From assembly GCA_043748015.1 (NCBI GenBank), contig JAYTOA010000078.1:1-9179 (forward strand): a stretch of DNA of 9,179 nt, written 5' to 3'. Both the position numbers and the translations under genes were made by a program. The notes under the pieces were generated by a model. That model saw only the letters and a program-made list of their open reading frames with translations, made no database searches and was not told the DNA's origin. Of the stretch, positions 1-7,285 are shown piece after piece (position 1 is the stretch's first letter; each line of letters opens with the position of its first letter). This stretch comes from JAIBBG01 sp043748015. GTDB taxonomy: Bacteria; Bacteroidota; Bacteroidia; Flavobacteriales_D; Sanyastnellaceae.

Positions 1-2766
1 ACGAGTCCTACCGCAGGTTTAAACATCACTCTTGGAACAAATTCTGAAATGCAAGGAGCATGGTTTGAACCCATCAATTATTTTCCACAGTTGTATGAAA
101 AGATTGAATGGGGCGTGAAATTACCGGATGCAGTTGAACAAGCCATAGACAATTGGATCAGTAATGATCATAATGGAACAAACCTACAGCCGGCAATCAA
201 TCCATTCGATCCGGAACAAATTGACGTGAAGGCCATCGTTGAGTACTATGACAACGGCGTATACACATCGCAACCGGTTTTTGGATTTTTTTACCGTTCA
301 TTTGAATGGATTTATGACGATCACAATCCTGACAATTTACCAGATATGGATGATCCTGATAATTGGTATCGTAAAGAAATTAATACGCCATTCAGATTTC
401 GGTTTCGTTGGTCATCTAATGTCATTGCACACCATTCAGTCAGGCTTATAGTAAATGTGCCCAATATGGGATATTGGGAATTGGAACCATTTGAGTTTGA
501 TTCATATTGGGGACATCCCAGTAAAAGTTTTATTACGACTACACCAAATGGGAAATATTTCGCAACAGCTGATGGCAATGTGTACTTTCCGGTAGGACAA
601 AATTTATTTCCGCAACAGTGTGGCTGCATAAAGGAATTTCTAGTCAATCGAGATTTCGCAAATGGTGACACTCAAATATGTAGCGAATGCTATCCGCTCG
701 GTGATGAAGATCCTTGTTGTGGGTTAGACAGTTTTCCATCAAATGAAGGTCCACCGAATGATTGGCGAGGAGCCTTTTGGCGTGGTGAGCGATCAACGAT
801 TGAACTTGGAACGGAGCATATGGCCGCGTATATGAAACAACTCAAGTATATGGAATTACTTGCGCAAGCTGGGGGCAATAGTTTTCGCACAATGATAAAT
901 GCGATAAGTTATGAATTTGAGTTCGAAAAACTAAATAACTACTACGACCGTAGTTTTATGAATTGGGAATTGGATAACCTCATTGAAAAGGCCCATGAAC
1001 TAAAACTAAGAATAGAATTCAATATGCAGTTACATGGGACATTTGAACATAGTGATCGCAAGAGATGGGATTGGTCTACATTGGATACCCAAGACCCCAC
1101 CGCAGATCAAATCCATTCCGGCTTTTGTTATTATACCCAATCCGACTTGACAGGATGTACACTTGAACCTGCGTCGTTTTTTGCTTCCGAAAATGCAAAA
1201 AAATATTACAAGAAAAAATTGAGGTATTTCATTGCACGTTATGGATATTCACCAAACATTTTTCAAATTGAACTCATCAGCGAAATTAATAATGTTGGTA
1301 ACCGTGAAAATGCCGAGTATATAGCTAGCCAACTAGGGGAGCAATTATCGTACGAGAATACTGCGACAGTACGAAGGGACATTGGCGATTGGCAAATTGA
1401 AATGGCTAACTACATCAAGAATAGTTTGCAACATCGCCGTCATTTGATTGCGGCGAACTATGCCGGTCAGCCCATGTGGTCAAGCTATAATACCAATGGA
1501 AGTTCATTTTCATATGAGGAGGCCTCAACCGCTTGCAATGATGAAAATTTTGACAGAACGTGGTCAGATCCTGCTATCGATGTGATTGCCTTCTCTTCTT
1601 ATCATCAGGAATTGACAGCATTTCAGTACATGGCTGATCCTACCAATCAACAATTCGAATGGAATAGTATGAAGTGTGGACATCTCTCAACATTCCCGGA
1701 TTTGGTCAATGTGCCCTATGCTTTGGTCAATAAGCCCGCTGTGCATGCTGAAACCGGTGGATACCTGTTTATGGATATGGACAATACTTTTTTCGAGCGA
1801 AATATCTGGGCCAATGGATTCGCTGGTTTTGCAAGTTCGGGTATGGATTGGGGCCGCGAGTGGTCAGATCCACGGTGGAATATTTTCTCTAAAGTGAGGC
1901 AATTTTTCAATAACGAAGTATTCAGCTACACTGACCTAACAACAGAAAATGTTTGGAGACCCGGATATGCAGAAGCCAATAGTGGTCAACACGGTCCAAA
2001 CGTGGCGCATTGGTCAGAAGCAGTTTATATGCATCGAATCACCCAAAATCAGGAAGTCGCTGTTGGCATATTGATGAATCGAACCTGGAATCCTGTATCG
2101 ACACTTCAGCCCGACAATACATGGGACTCTGGTGAAACGAATGATTATATTCAATTACACAGCGAATACGTGAACGCAAATGGTCAATCATGTGCCTCTT
2201 TTGTAACCCTTCCATTTATCTATCCTGACGCTCCGAAGTTGACGAACATGGGTAATTGCAATCATTTCAACATTACCTATTACGATCCACATACACTTGC
2301 GGTCATCCACACCGCTTCGGAAAGCACGGGTTTACTTAGTAACAAATTGGTTCTCAATGAGTTTCCGGTTCTCACACTACAACGGCCTTATGTTTTGTTC
2401 AAAGCAGTAAGAGATGGCAATTGCATTTTTCACATGCCCATGAATGATGACGAATACCCGGAAAATACAGCCAAAGAAACAAGCGAATTAATATCTGCCG
2501 CCAACGAAGCACTCCAGATTGTGCCGTTGGTTCAATCTGAATCCCATTCATGTGATGTTTTTCCAAATCCCTTTTCATCAACTTTTCAGCTTAGATGCAC
2601 GGAAAGGACCATTTCAATTCTGCTTTACAATAGCTTGAGTGAAAGAATTGACTTATCCAATGACGGACAAAACACATATAATTTGGAAAATCTTCCGGCA
2701 GGAATTTATCTTTTGAAAGTGCAATTCACCAATACGACATTTACATATAGAGTTATAAAAACATGA
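1..2766 (+). CDS. T9SS-secreted clan GH-A glycoside hydrolase, 5' partial
   Basis: The frame is open from base 1, and its first 16 codons align with the paralog at 3885-6263, so the true start lies upstream and the Met codon at 49 is internal. Residues below count from that Met. Residues 1-160 are beta-rich and look like a sandwich domain, followed by a PNGKYF...DGNVYFPVGQN lead-in typical of DUF5060-like/GH-A enzymes. A TIM barrel follows: GGNSFR at 275-280, a strand ending NMQLHG at about 330, a likely acid/base Glu412 in SEINN and a likely nucleophile Glu568 in KPAVHAETGG. A second beta-rich region covers about 640-820. A T9SS type A tail covers 835-905 (FPNPF, then LPAGIYLLKV), so the product is probably exported across the outer membrane. 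Six Cys lie between 191 and 224. The stop overlaps the next start (ATGA). The clan assignment is fairly secure; the GH family and substrate are unknown. Confidence 0.85.
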   Translation, partial: TSPTAGLNITLGTNSEMQGAWFEPINYFPQLYEKIEWGVKLPDAVEQAIDNWISNDHNGTNLQPAINPFDPEQIDVKAIVEYYDNGVYTSQPVFGFFYRSFEWIYDDHNPDNLPDMDDPDNWYRKEINTPFRFRFRWSSNVIAHHSVRLIVNVPNMGYWELEPFEFDSYWGHPSKSFITTTPNGKYFATADGNVYFPVGQNLFPQQCGCIKEFLVNRDFANGDTQICSECYPLGDEDPCCGLDSFPSNEGPPNDWRGAFWRGERSTIELGTEHMAAYMKQLKYMELLAQAGGNSFRTMINAISYEFEFEKLNNYYDRSFMNWELDNLIEKAHELKLRIEFNMQLHGTFEHSDRKRWDWSTLDTQDPTADQIHSGFCYYTQSDLTGCTLEPASFFASENAKKYYKKKLRYFIARYGYSPNIFQIELISEINNVGNRENAEYIASQLGEQLSYENTATVRRDIGDWQIEMANYIKNSLQHRRHLIAANYAGQPMWSSYNTNGSSFSYEEASTACNDENFDRTWSDPAIDVIAFSSYHQELTAFQYMADPTNQQFEWNSMKCGHLSTFPDLVNVPYALVNKPAVHAETGGYLFMDMDNTFFERNIWANGFAGFASSGMDWGREWSDPRWNIFSKVRQFFNNEVFSYTDLTTENVWRPGYAEANSGQHGPNVAHWSEAVYMHRITQNQEVAVGILMNRTWNPVSTLQPDNTWDSGETNDYIQLHSEYVNANGQSCASFVTLPFIYPDAPKLTNMGNCNHFNITYYDPHTLAVIHTASESTGLLSNKLVLNEFPVLTLQRPYVLFKAVRDGNCIFHMPMNDDEYPENTAKETSELISAANEALQIVPLVQSESHSCDVFPNPFSSTFQLRCTERTISILLYNSLSERIDLSNDGQNTYNLENLPAGIYLLKVQFTNTTFTYRVIKT

Positions 2767-3236
2767 AATTTAAAGGTTTTGTTTTGTTTGTCATTGGGCC
2801 CTTTTTGGCATGCTCATGTTCACATAAGATTTTAGAGAAGGAAACGTTCTATTCTACTCAACACACATGGGTTGAGACAATAATTACAGACCCAATCACA
2901 GGCAACGAAAGCTATTTGAGACCGGAAACTCAGGAAGATGCTTACAAAGTTGTCTATTTCTATGATAACGCAAGATATGCCCGATTCTATAAGGGAAATT
3001 CCCTTCTACTTGAGACGTTAATAAAGGATGTATACTGGGACAAGAGCTCATCTTGCTATCACAATGACCCGTTTTGTTATGAGTTGAATGGCGGAATCAC
3101 TATTTGTAGAAGTTATTTCCGAGGAGATACAGTGCAGGTTCATAACTTCCCATGGTTCGACGGATATACCGAATTGGATTGTCAACATCCCAAATATCGT
3201 CATCTCTTCATCGAACGTCATGATCCACCCCATTGA
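2763..3236 (+). CDS. Small putative lipoprotein, function unknown
   Basis: This 157-residue protein starts at the ATG that overlaps the hydrolase stop by four bases, which suggests translational coupling and a shared transcript. The N-terminus has two Lys, a hydrophobic run (GFVLFVIGPFLA) and then CSCSHK, which looks like a lipoprotein signal. The lipobox FLAC is imperfect because Phe stands at -3 instead of the usual Leu, so a plain signal peptide is the alternative. The mature part is polar and aromatic-rich, with four more Cys (CYHNDPFCYELNGG, ITIC and DCQH), which would suit disulphides in the envelope. I recognise no family. Its position directly after the hydrolase suggests an accessory role at the cell surface, but that is only inference. 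No counterpart follows the second hydrolase copy. Confidence 0.75.
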   Translation: MKFKGFVLFVIGPFLACSCSHKILEKETFYSTQHTWVETIITDPITGNESYLRPETQEDAYKVVYFYDNARYARFYKGNSLLLETLIKDVYWDKSSSCYHNDPFCYELNGGITICRSYFRGDTVQVHNFPWFDGYTELDCQHPKYRHLFIERHDPPH

Positions 3237-3279
3237 TTATACATCAAGATGATGAAATCAAAAAAAATATCTTTTTAGC

Positions 3280-3888
3280 ATGAGTGATAATCGCTTCCAT
3301 AGAGTACTAAGTCTCATTGCCCTATTCATACTAATGAGCTTACCGAAGAATACTCATCCGCAATATTTGTCAGTGCTCGCCAGAGGATCAGCGTTATACA
3401 CGACGGAGCAGCCGACCTATCACACCCAATATGGATTCGGTGGTGGTGCGGCATTGCGCATCACTCCTCTGAAATGGATGTACATTCAGGGAGGTATAGC
3501 CGGACATGGCATGAACGGCTATTCCGGTGTCGTGCAGTATTATCACATCAACACCTGGGATTGGCAGTTGGGATTTATTCCGTATCAAAAAATTCCACTG
3601 CAGTTCACCATTGGTTCTTTGCAGCATCGCTATACAATCACAACCAAATCCATTCGGGATTTTGGTTATGAAATTATTCCGTCGCTCAACATGAAGACCC
3701 ATTGGGATGGGTGGAACATTGGAGTGGGGTATCCCATCAAAAAATGGCTGGAGGCCAAACTTGTCTACGAAAAGGAACCTTTCTTTTTGTTCTACAGTCC
3801 ACGCACAGCCAATTATCTGCGATTGGAGATCAGTTTGTCGAGTGACTACTTTTTTCTGAAAAGGAGAACATCTGTCAGCACCGAATGA
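3280..3888 (+). CDS. Signal-peptide, beta-barrel-like outer membrane protein
   Basis: This 202-residue protein has an N-terminal signal sequence (basic HR, then VLSLIALFILMSL, cleavage probably near THPQ). The rest alternates polar and hydrophobic residues in short strands rich in Gly and aromatic residues, such as YGFGGGAALRI, WMYIQGGIAG and WNIGVGYPI. It ends with LRLEISLSSDYFF, a typical last barrel strand shape, followed by a short basic tail. This resembles small Bacteroidota outer-membrane beta-barrels of the PorT/OmpW size class, but no named family is recognised. It begins 43 nt after the putative lipoprotein gene, with an A/T-rich leader and no clear ribosome binding site. Its stop overlaps an ATG at 3885 in the frame of the broken hydrolase copy, repeating the ATGA arrangement seen at 2763. 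It is probably part of the same operon. Confidence 0.72.
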   Translation: MSDNRFHRVLSLIALFILMSLPKNTHPQYLSVLARGSALYTTEQPTYHTQYGFGGGAALRITPLKWMYIQGGIAGHGMNGYSGVVQYYHINTWDWQLGFIPYQKIPLQFTIGSLQHRYTITTKSIRDFGYEIIPSLNMKTHWDGWNIGVGYPIKKWLEAKLVYEKEPFFLFYSPRTANYLRLEISLSSDYFFLKRRTSVSTE

Positions 3889-4814
3889 ATATTTCTTCGA
3901 TCATACTCCTTTTTAAAGAAGAAAGAAGCCGACGCTTACAAGTGAGACGGACACAGGTCAGGAGATGCGCTATGTTGGAAGTCACTGTGTTTAAAAATAT
4001 ACTCTGCGGAAAACTGCTAGCAACATCTGTTTTAGAAGCCAAAGCACAGTTGCCGCTTCCCTGCACGCGATGCGACAATTCCAATCTCACACAACTCCAG
4101 CAATTCAACGGCGCCAAATCGGCGGGATGTTTTGAGATGGATTACGCGAACAATCCCGTCTCGCTCAATGACAACCACCTGCGCGATTATACCGTCACAG
4201 AGGGAGTTATTCAGCCGGGCTTCTCGTATGTTCCCGCTGATAGCGGCGGTCAGTTCCAAATCACCTTGGGACCACGCACCGACATGGAAGGAGCATGGTT
4301 TGAACCCATCAATTATTTTCCACAGTTGTATGAAAAAATTGAATGGGGAGTGAAATTACCTGATGCGGTAGAACAAGCCATTGACAATTGGATACACAAT
4401 GATCAATTTCCACTCGATCCACCTATGACACCGGCGCTCAATCCGTTTGATCCGGAGCAGATTGATTTAAAGGCAATCGTCAACTATTTAGGAATTGATC
4501 AACCCGTTTTTGGCTTCTTCTATCGCGAATATGAACGCATGACCAAGTTCAGTCATCCGGAAATTGATAGTTTACAAGACGTCAACAAGTGGAATTGGCT
4601 TGAACATTCTACGAATTATAGATTTCGATTCAGATGGTCATCCACACAAGTGGCTCATCATTCTGTACGCATTGTGCTCAATGTTCCATCTATGGGGACG
4701 TGGGAAATGCAACCGTTTGAATTTGACTCTTATTGGGGTGATCCGCGACAAAGCTTCATCAGTGTTACCAATAACAAACACTACTTCAAAACTGATGATT
4801 GGAAACGGAAATGA
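3885..4814 (+). pseudogene. Broken hydrolase, N-terminal fragment
   Basis: This fragment is 309 codons from the ATG overlapping the upstream stop. A more natural start is ATG 3972, with AGGAG 7 nt before it; it gives a short hydrophobic stretch ending LEAKAQ, a plausible signal peptidase site before LPLPC. Neither start gives a clean signal peptide, because Lys residues interrupt the hydrophobic part, so the 5' end may also be damaged. Residues after about Met 4284 match the intact copy closely (GAWFEPINY, NPFDPEQID, FRFRWSS, PFEFDSYWG). Homology ends at KTDD (about 4797); the last codons, WKRK then TGA, are out of frame with the family. If translated, this would be an exported beta-sandwich domain with no catalytic part. 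Confidence 0.7.
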
Positions 4815-4950
4815 AGCTCCACCTGAGTCAGATGAAAACGTCGACGTTCCGAATTTATACGATTTAATGGCGCAAACCACAAGGCCTAAAATTGCATGGT
4901 GGCACAATGAAATGTCTAGATATATCAAAGAGGACCTAAACATACGCGAC
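4798..4950 (+). pseudogene. Broken hydrolase, middle fragment in a second frame
   Basis: After the deletion junction, homology continues in the next frame from IGNGNEAPP to NIRD. It matches the segment after the SEINN motif of the intact copy, with DWQIEMANYIKN there corresponding to AWWHNEMSRYIKE here. The frame is then lost at 4948-4950. One missing base, for example one C in a run reading cgc-gac-cac, would restore it. The segment has no start codon in a sensible place and is only readable as part of the degraded gene. Confidence 0.65.
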
Positions 4951-4952
4951 AC

Positions 4953-5768
4953 TTGCTATGTGCAGATTATACGGGAGCCGCACCAGTTCATAGCTACGTT
5001 GATTCACCAAACAACCCCTGTCAATCCGAATATTATGATTATAGTTGGCAATCCCAATATATTGATGTAATAGGTTGGAACAACTATTCCGATCGAAATT
5101 TCCGATGGGAGAAAATGGTTCTTGAATATGAATACAACAATGGTCAAACAGATGGACTGCTTTGTGGTTGGGATAATCCCGCTACTAGCAGCGATGATGA
5201 GAATTATCACAGCCGTCTGTATGGATTCACATCAATGTGGAAACCTGTGATATACCCTGAATGCGCGATGAGTGAATGCATGGACATAGATCATACAGGA
5301 TTTGTCATTGATCTTCTAATAGCGCCATTTAGTGGACACGCATCAAGTGGTATGAACTGGGGTCAATACTCAAGAACCAATCATTGGAATTATTTCGGAG
5401 TAATAAATGCATACCTTGATTCACATGTTTTCAATGGCATCGATTTGGGAAATGAAATTTGGGATCCAGGATATGCATCAAGCAGATATGAACCTGATCC
5501 AATAGATCTAAATAATTTTCATGCAAAAAATGCTGAAGTTGTTTACCTGAGCAAAGTCACAGCACCAAGCTCCAAATTAGTTGGAGTCATTCGAAATCGA
5601 TCATGGAACAATTACTCAATTTATAATTGTGGAATTGAGCCTCCTGATCTATCATCTGAGGTTTTTCTGAATGAGATATCCGGATGCGGATATGAAAACG
5701 ACCCAATTACCATCAAACACGAATATATAGGTTTACACCAGTTTACGATTAGATATTATCACCCATAA
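4953..5768 (+). pseudogene. Broken hydrolase, C-terminal half of the barrel
   Basis: This fragment is 271 codons, opening after the frameshift with HLLCADYTG and ending at an in-frame TAA. It aligns with the second half of the intact barrel: IDVIGWNNY with IDVIAFSSY, KPVIYPEC with KPAVHAET (nucleophile position kept as Glu), ASSGMNWG with ASSGMDWG, and VGVIRNRSWN with VGILMNRTWN. Identity is only about 30% by eye, far below that of the N-terminal fragment. The stop interrupts the motif shared with NITYYDPHT of the intact copy. The TTG at 4953 is not a credible start; this is the middle of the old gene. Confidence 0.7.
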
Positions 5769-6263
5769 ACCATTGTAAAAGTGAATGAGGTTGATGTGTG
5801 GAGTAGTTTAGGATTAGAAAATGGTTCAATAATCTACACCCTTGATCTCAAGAATTATCCATTGATGAGGGATGGGACGAGCGATCATCAGCCATTCTAT
5901 TTTTTCGAGGCTTTTATAAAAGGTGGTGAATTTGATGAATCAGCGATGTTAGAAGAAGCAGAAGAACTTGAACGCGCTATTGACGACAATCATTCGACGA
6001 TAACTTCAGCACTAATGGTCGATAAGCTTGATTCGAATTTGAATTATCAACTGTATCCGAATCCGGCGAATGATGAAATAATTATTGACGCGTCAACAAA
6101 CTTGTTAAATACTTCGCTATCGATCGTTGATGCCCGAGGAGTAATACTGTTAACCTTTAGGACTGATAGATTCCCTTATAACATTGATTTAACTGACATA
6201 GCCGGTGGTTGTTATACTATTAGAATCGGAAACGTTAATTTGCCATTTATTCATTATCGCTAG
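5769..6263 (+). pseudogene. Broken hydrolase, C-terminal fragment with T9SS tail
   Basis: This fragment continues in the same frame after the TAA at 5766, so a single nonsense change separates it from the preceding piece. It matches the end of the intact hydrolase: a region corresponding to PYVLFKAVRDG (here PFYFFEAFIKGG), an acidic linker, then a type A sorting domain with LYPNPANDEIIID, a central SIVDARGVILL strand and DIAGGCYTIRIG. The GTG at 5781 could be read as a start but has no signal peptide after it, so independent expression makes no sense. The next gene starts 5 nt after its stop. Confidence 0.72.
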
Positions 6264-6268
6264 TTAGA

Positions 6269-6979
6269 ATGCGCACACTCCTATTATTTCTGATTTTCCA
6301 TTATTCCTCCGCATTATTTGCGCAGCAGGAAGAAGCCAAATTGCAAGTGCGAGTAATGGCAGGTTATCGCTCGATGCCGATTCCCGGATGTTATTGCTGG
6401 TTTAAACCAACCGAATTTGAGGCCAAGCTGCGCACCAACGTATTATTTGGCGGATTTTCAATTATACACAAGAATGGCCTGACCTATGGTTTGGAGGGTG
6501 GATATTTTAAACGATCTTTCGTTCAAGCGGGTGTCAGCGATAGCCAGCAATGGAATGTCTATTATTATCAAAGTGAAACAAAGTACAAAGGAAAGTATAT
6601 AAATTCTACTCTTGGTTTTACCTTTGGTAATGGACAACTTAAGTTCTCTCTCGCAGGTGGCATTGATTTTCATTTTGAAAAATCCTATCAAAGAATCGAT
6701 ACATTTAGTCGCTTTACGAATATACAACAAGCAACTCAAACGTATCCGGAAGTCCCGCCAATACAGACCGTTATCGATACTAGCCAATACATTTTAAAAA
6801 ACAGGTCGCTCGCACCGCTATTTGGGTTTCGATTTGCATACGATATGAATAAACGACTCGGTGTCATTGCGGGTTCAGAGCTTTACTTTTGGCGAGGTAA
6901 AGTTGTCAGTACTGGAAATAATGCCGAGAGACGACTTGTTTCCTACAGGATTGCACTAACTTATAAATTCGATTTGTAA
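6269..6979 (+). CDS. Signal-peptide, beta-barrel-like outer membrane protein
   Basis: This 236-residue protein starts with a clear signal peptide (MRTLLLFLIFHYSSALFAQQ, cleavage probably after the FA or at FAQ). The mature part is made of short amphipathic strands with Gly and aromatic residues, such as VLFGGFSII, LTYGLEGGYF, INSTLGFTFG, KFSLAGGIDFHF and LAPLFGFRFAYDM. The protein ends YRIALTYKFDL, the usual form of a terminal outer-membrane barrel strand. It belongs to the general outer-membrane beta-barrel type of Bacteroidota; no specific family is recognised, and it is not obviously homologous to the barrel-like protein at 3280-3888. It begins 5 nt after the broken hydrolase, so it was probably co-transcribed with it and repeats the order hydrolase then barrel. 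A Cys pair (GCYCW) lies near the mature N-terminus. It appears intact. Confidence 0.78.
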   Translation: MRTLLLFLIFHYSSALFAQQEEAKLQVRVMAGYRSMPIPGCYCWFKPTEFEAKLRTNVLFGGFSIIHKNGLTYGLEGGYFKRSFVQAGVSDSQQWNVYYYQSETKYKGKYINSTLGFTFGNGQLKFSLAGGIDFHFEKSYQRIDTFSRFTNIQQATQTYPEVPPIQTVIDTSQYILKNRSLAPLFGFRFAYDMNKRLGVIAGSELYFWRGKVVSTGNNAERRLVSYRIALTYKFDL

Positions 6980-7075
6980 TCTTGCATATGGCAATTGGCT
7001 GAGATTTTCAGAAAAAATAAAAATTGAGATCAATGCAATTAATGCTCATCTACCTTCAGGCCCATTATACCCGAT

Positions 7076-7098
7076 GGCGCGGGTTTGCTACCCGTGCC
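7076..7098 (+). repeat. REP-like hairpin, left unit
   Basis: This is a stem of nine base pairs (7076-7084 with 7090-7098, one G-T pair) with loop TTGCT. It lacks a following T-run, so it is unlikely to be an intrinsic terminator for the upstream gene. Confidence 0.6.
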
Positions 7099-7191
7099 TG
7101 CCCCTTAGTCAGGCTTTTAGCCACATACCCCTTCTGGTATATAGAGTAGAATATTATGAAGACATGCCCTCAACAAAAAAAACTCATAGAT

Positions 7192-7214
7192 GACACGGGT
7201 TACAAACTCGCGCC
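7192..7214 (-). repeat. REP-like hairpin, right unit (inverted)
   Basis: This unit matches the reverse complement of the left unit at 19 of 23 positions. Its own stem is weaker because of substitutions (ACGGGT against ACTCGC), as expected for an ageing copy. Confidence 0.55.
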
Positions 7215-7231
7215 ATTGGGAAGTGAGGGAT

Positions 7232-7262
7232 TTTGAAGTTATTAGAAGTACCTTTACCTTTG
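7232..7262 (+). promoter_or_regulatory. Bacteroidota sigma-ABfr-type promoter for the delta-60 gene
   Basis: TTTG at 7232-7235 and TACCTTTG at 7255-7262 are separated by 19 bases, an exact fit to the TTTG / TAnnTTTG pattern known for Bacteroidota housekeeping promoters. Transcription would begin near 7267-7270, leaving a leader of about 16-20 nt before the ATG at 7286. This also argues against any start upstream of 7262. Confidence 0.65.
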
Positions 7263-7285
7263 AACTCCGTGTTAACCTTAAAACC

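Larger units (their letters stand above)
3885..6263 (+). pseudogene. Decayed second copy of the T9SS glycoside hydrolase
   Basis: Four stretches in two frames line up in order with the intact hydrolase at 1-2766. The N-terminal domain (to about 4797) is about 60-65% identical by eye, including 35 identical residues after Met 4284. At about 4795-4800 the alignment jumps from the KYFATADG region to the GN after SEINN, so about 0.72 kb is missing and the frame changes. The loss removes the first half of the TIM barrel and the acid/base Glu. Near 4950 one base is missing (IRD then HLLCADYTG). An in-frame TAA lies at 5766-5768 inside a conserved YYxP motif. The nucleophile-equivalent Glu (KPVIYPEC) and the T9SS tail remain. 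An active enzyme is very unlikely. An assembly artefact joining two paralogs is an alternative to true decay. Confidence 0.85.
7070..7220. repeat. REPIN-like inverted pair of REP hairpins
   Basis: The left unit (7070-7098) holds a 9-bp hairpin, GGCGCGGGT / ACCCGTGCC, with a five-base loop and one G-T pair. The right unit (7192-7220) is nearly its reverse complement: 24 of 29 positions match by hand alignment. The units are separated by 93 bases. Two inverted, individually palindromic repeats outside genes are the hallmark of REPINs, which are moved by REP-associated tyrosine transposases (RAYT) elsewhere. No RAYT gene is in the window, so mobility is an inference. Confidence 0.6.
6980..7285. 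other. Intergenic region with REP-like pair and promoter
   Basis: These 306 bases separate the barrel-like gene from the delta-60 gene. They hold an inverted pair of hairpin repeats (7070-7098 and 7192-7220), several short stem-loops between them, and a Bacteroidota-type promoter at 7232-7262. An open frame runs from 7190 into the downstream gene, but its first 32 codons contain the right-hand repeat and the promoter, so they are not considered coding. No convincing terminator follows the stop at 6979. Confidence 0.6.

Noticed and set aside
3690..4259. Minus-strand open frames under the barrel-like and hydrolase genes
   Set aside because: They lie opposite frames with clear homology or signal peptides and show no protein-like features of their own.
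4564..4797. Open frame overlapping the N-terminal hydrolase fragment
   Set aside because: Only the portion after about 4798 has homology to the hydrolase; the earlier part is a shadow of the real frame.
5781..6263. Independent gene starting at GTG 5781
   Set aside because: It is in frame with, and homologous to, the continuation of the hydrolase across the TAA and has no signal peptide of its own.
6999..7020. Possible terminator after the barrel-like gene (CTGA/TCAG stem)
   Set aside because: The stem is only four base pairs and is followed by A-rich sequence rather than a T-run on the + strand.
7070..7220. CRISPR-like repeats
   Set aside because: There are only two units and they are inverted, not direct, with no regular spacer series and no cas genes.
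7190..7285. N-terminal extension of the delta-60 gene
   Set aside because: It contains the right REP-like unit and the promoter, and the signal peptide begins only at 7286-7292.
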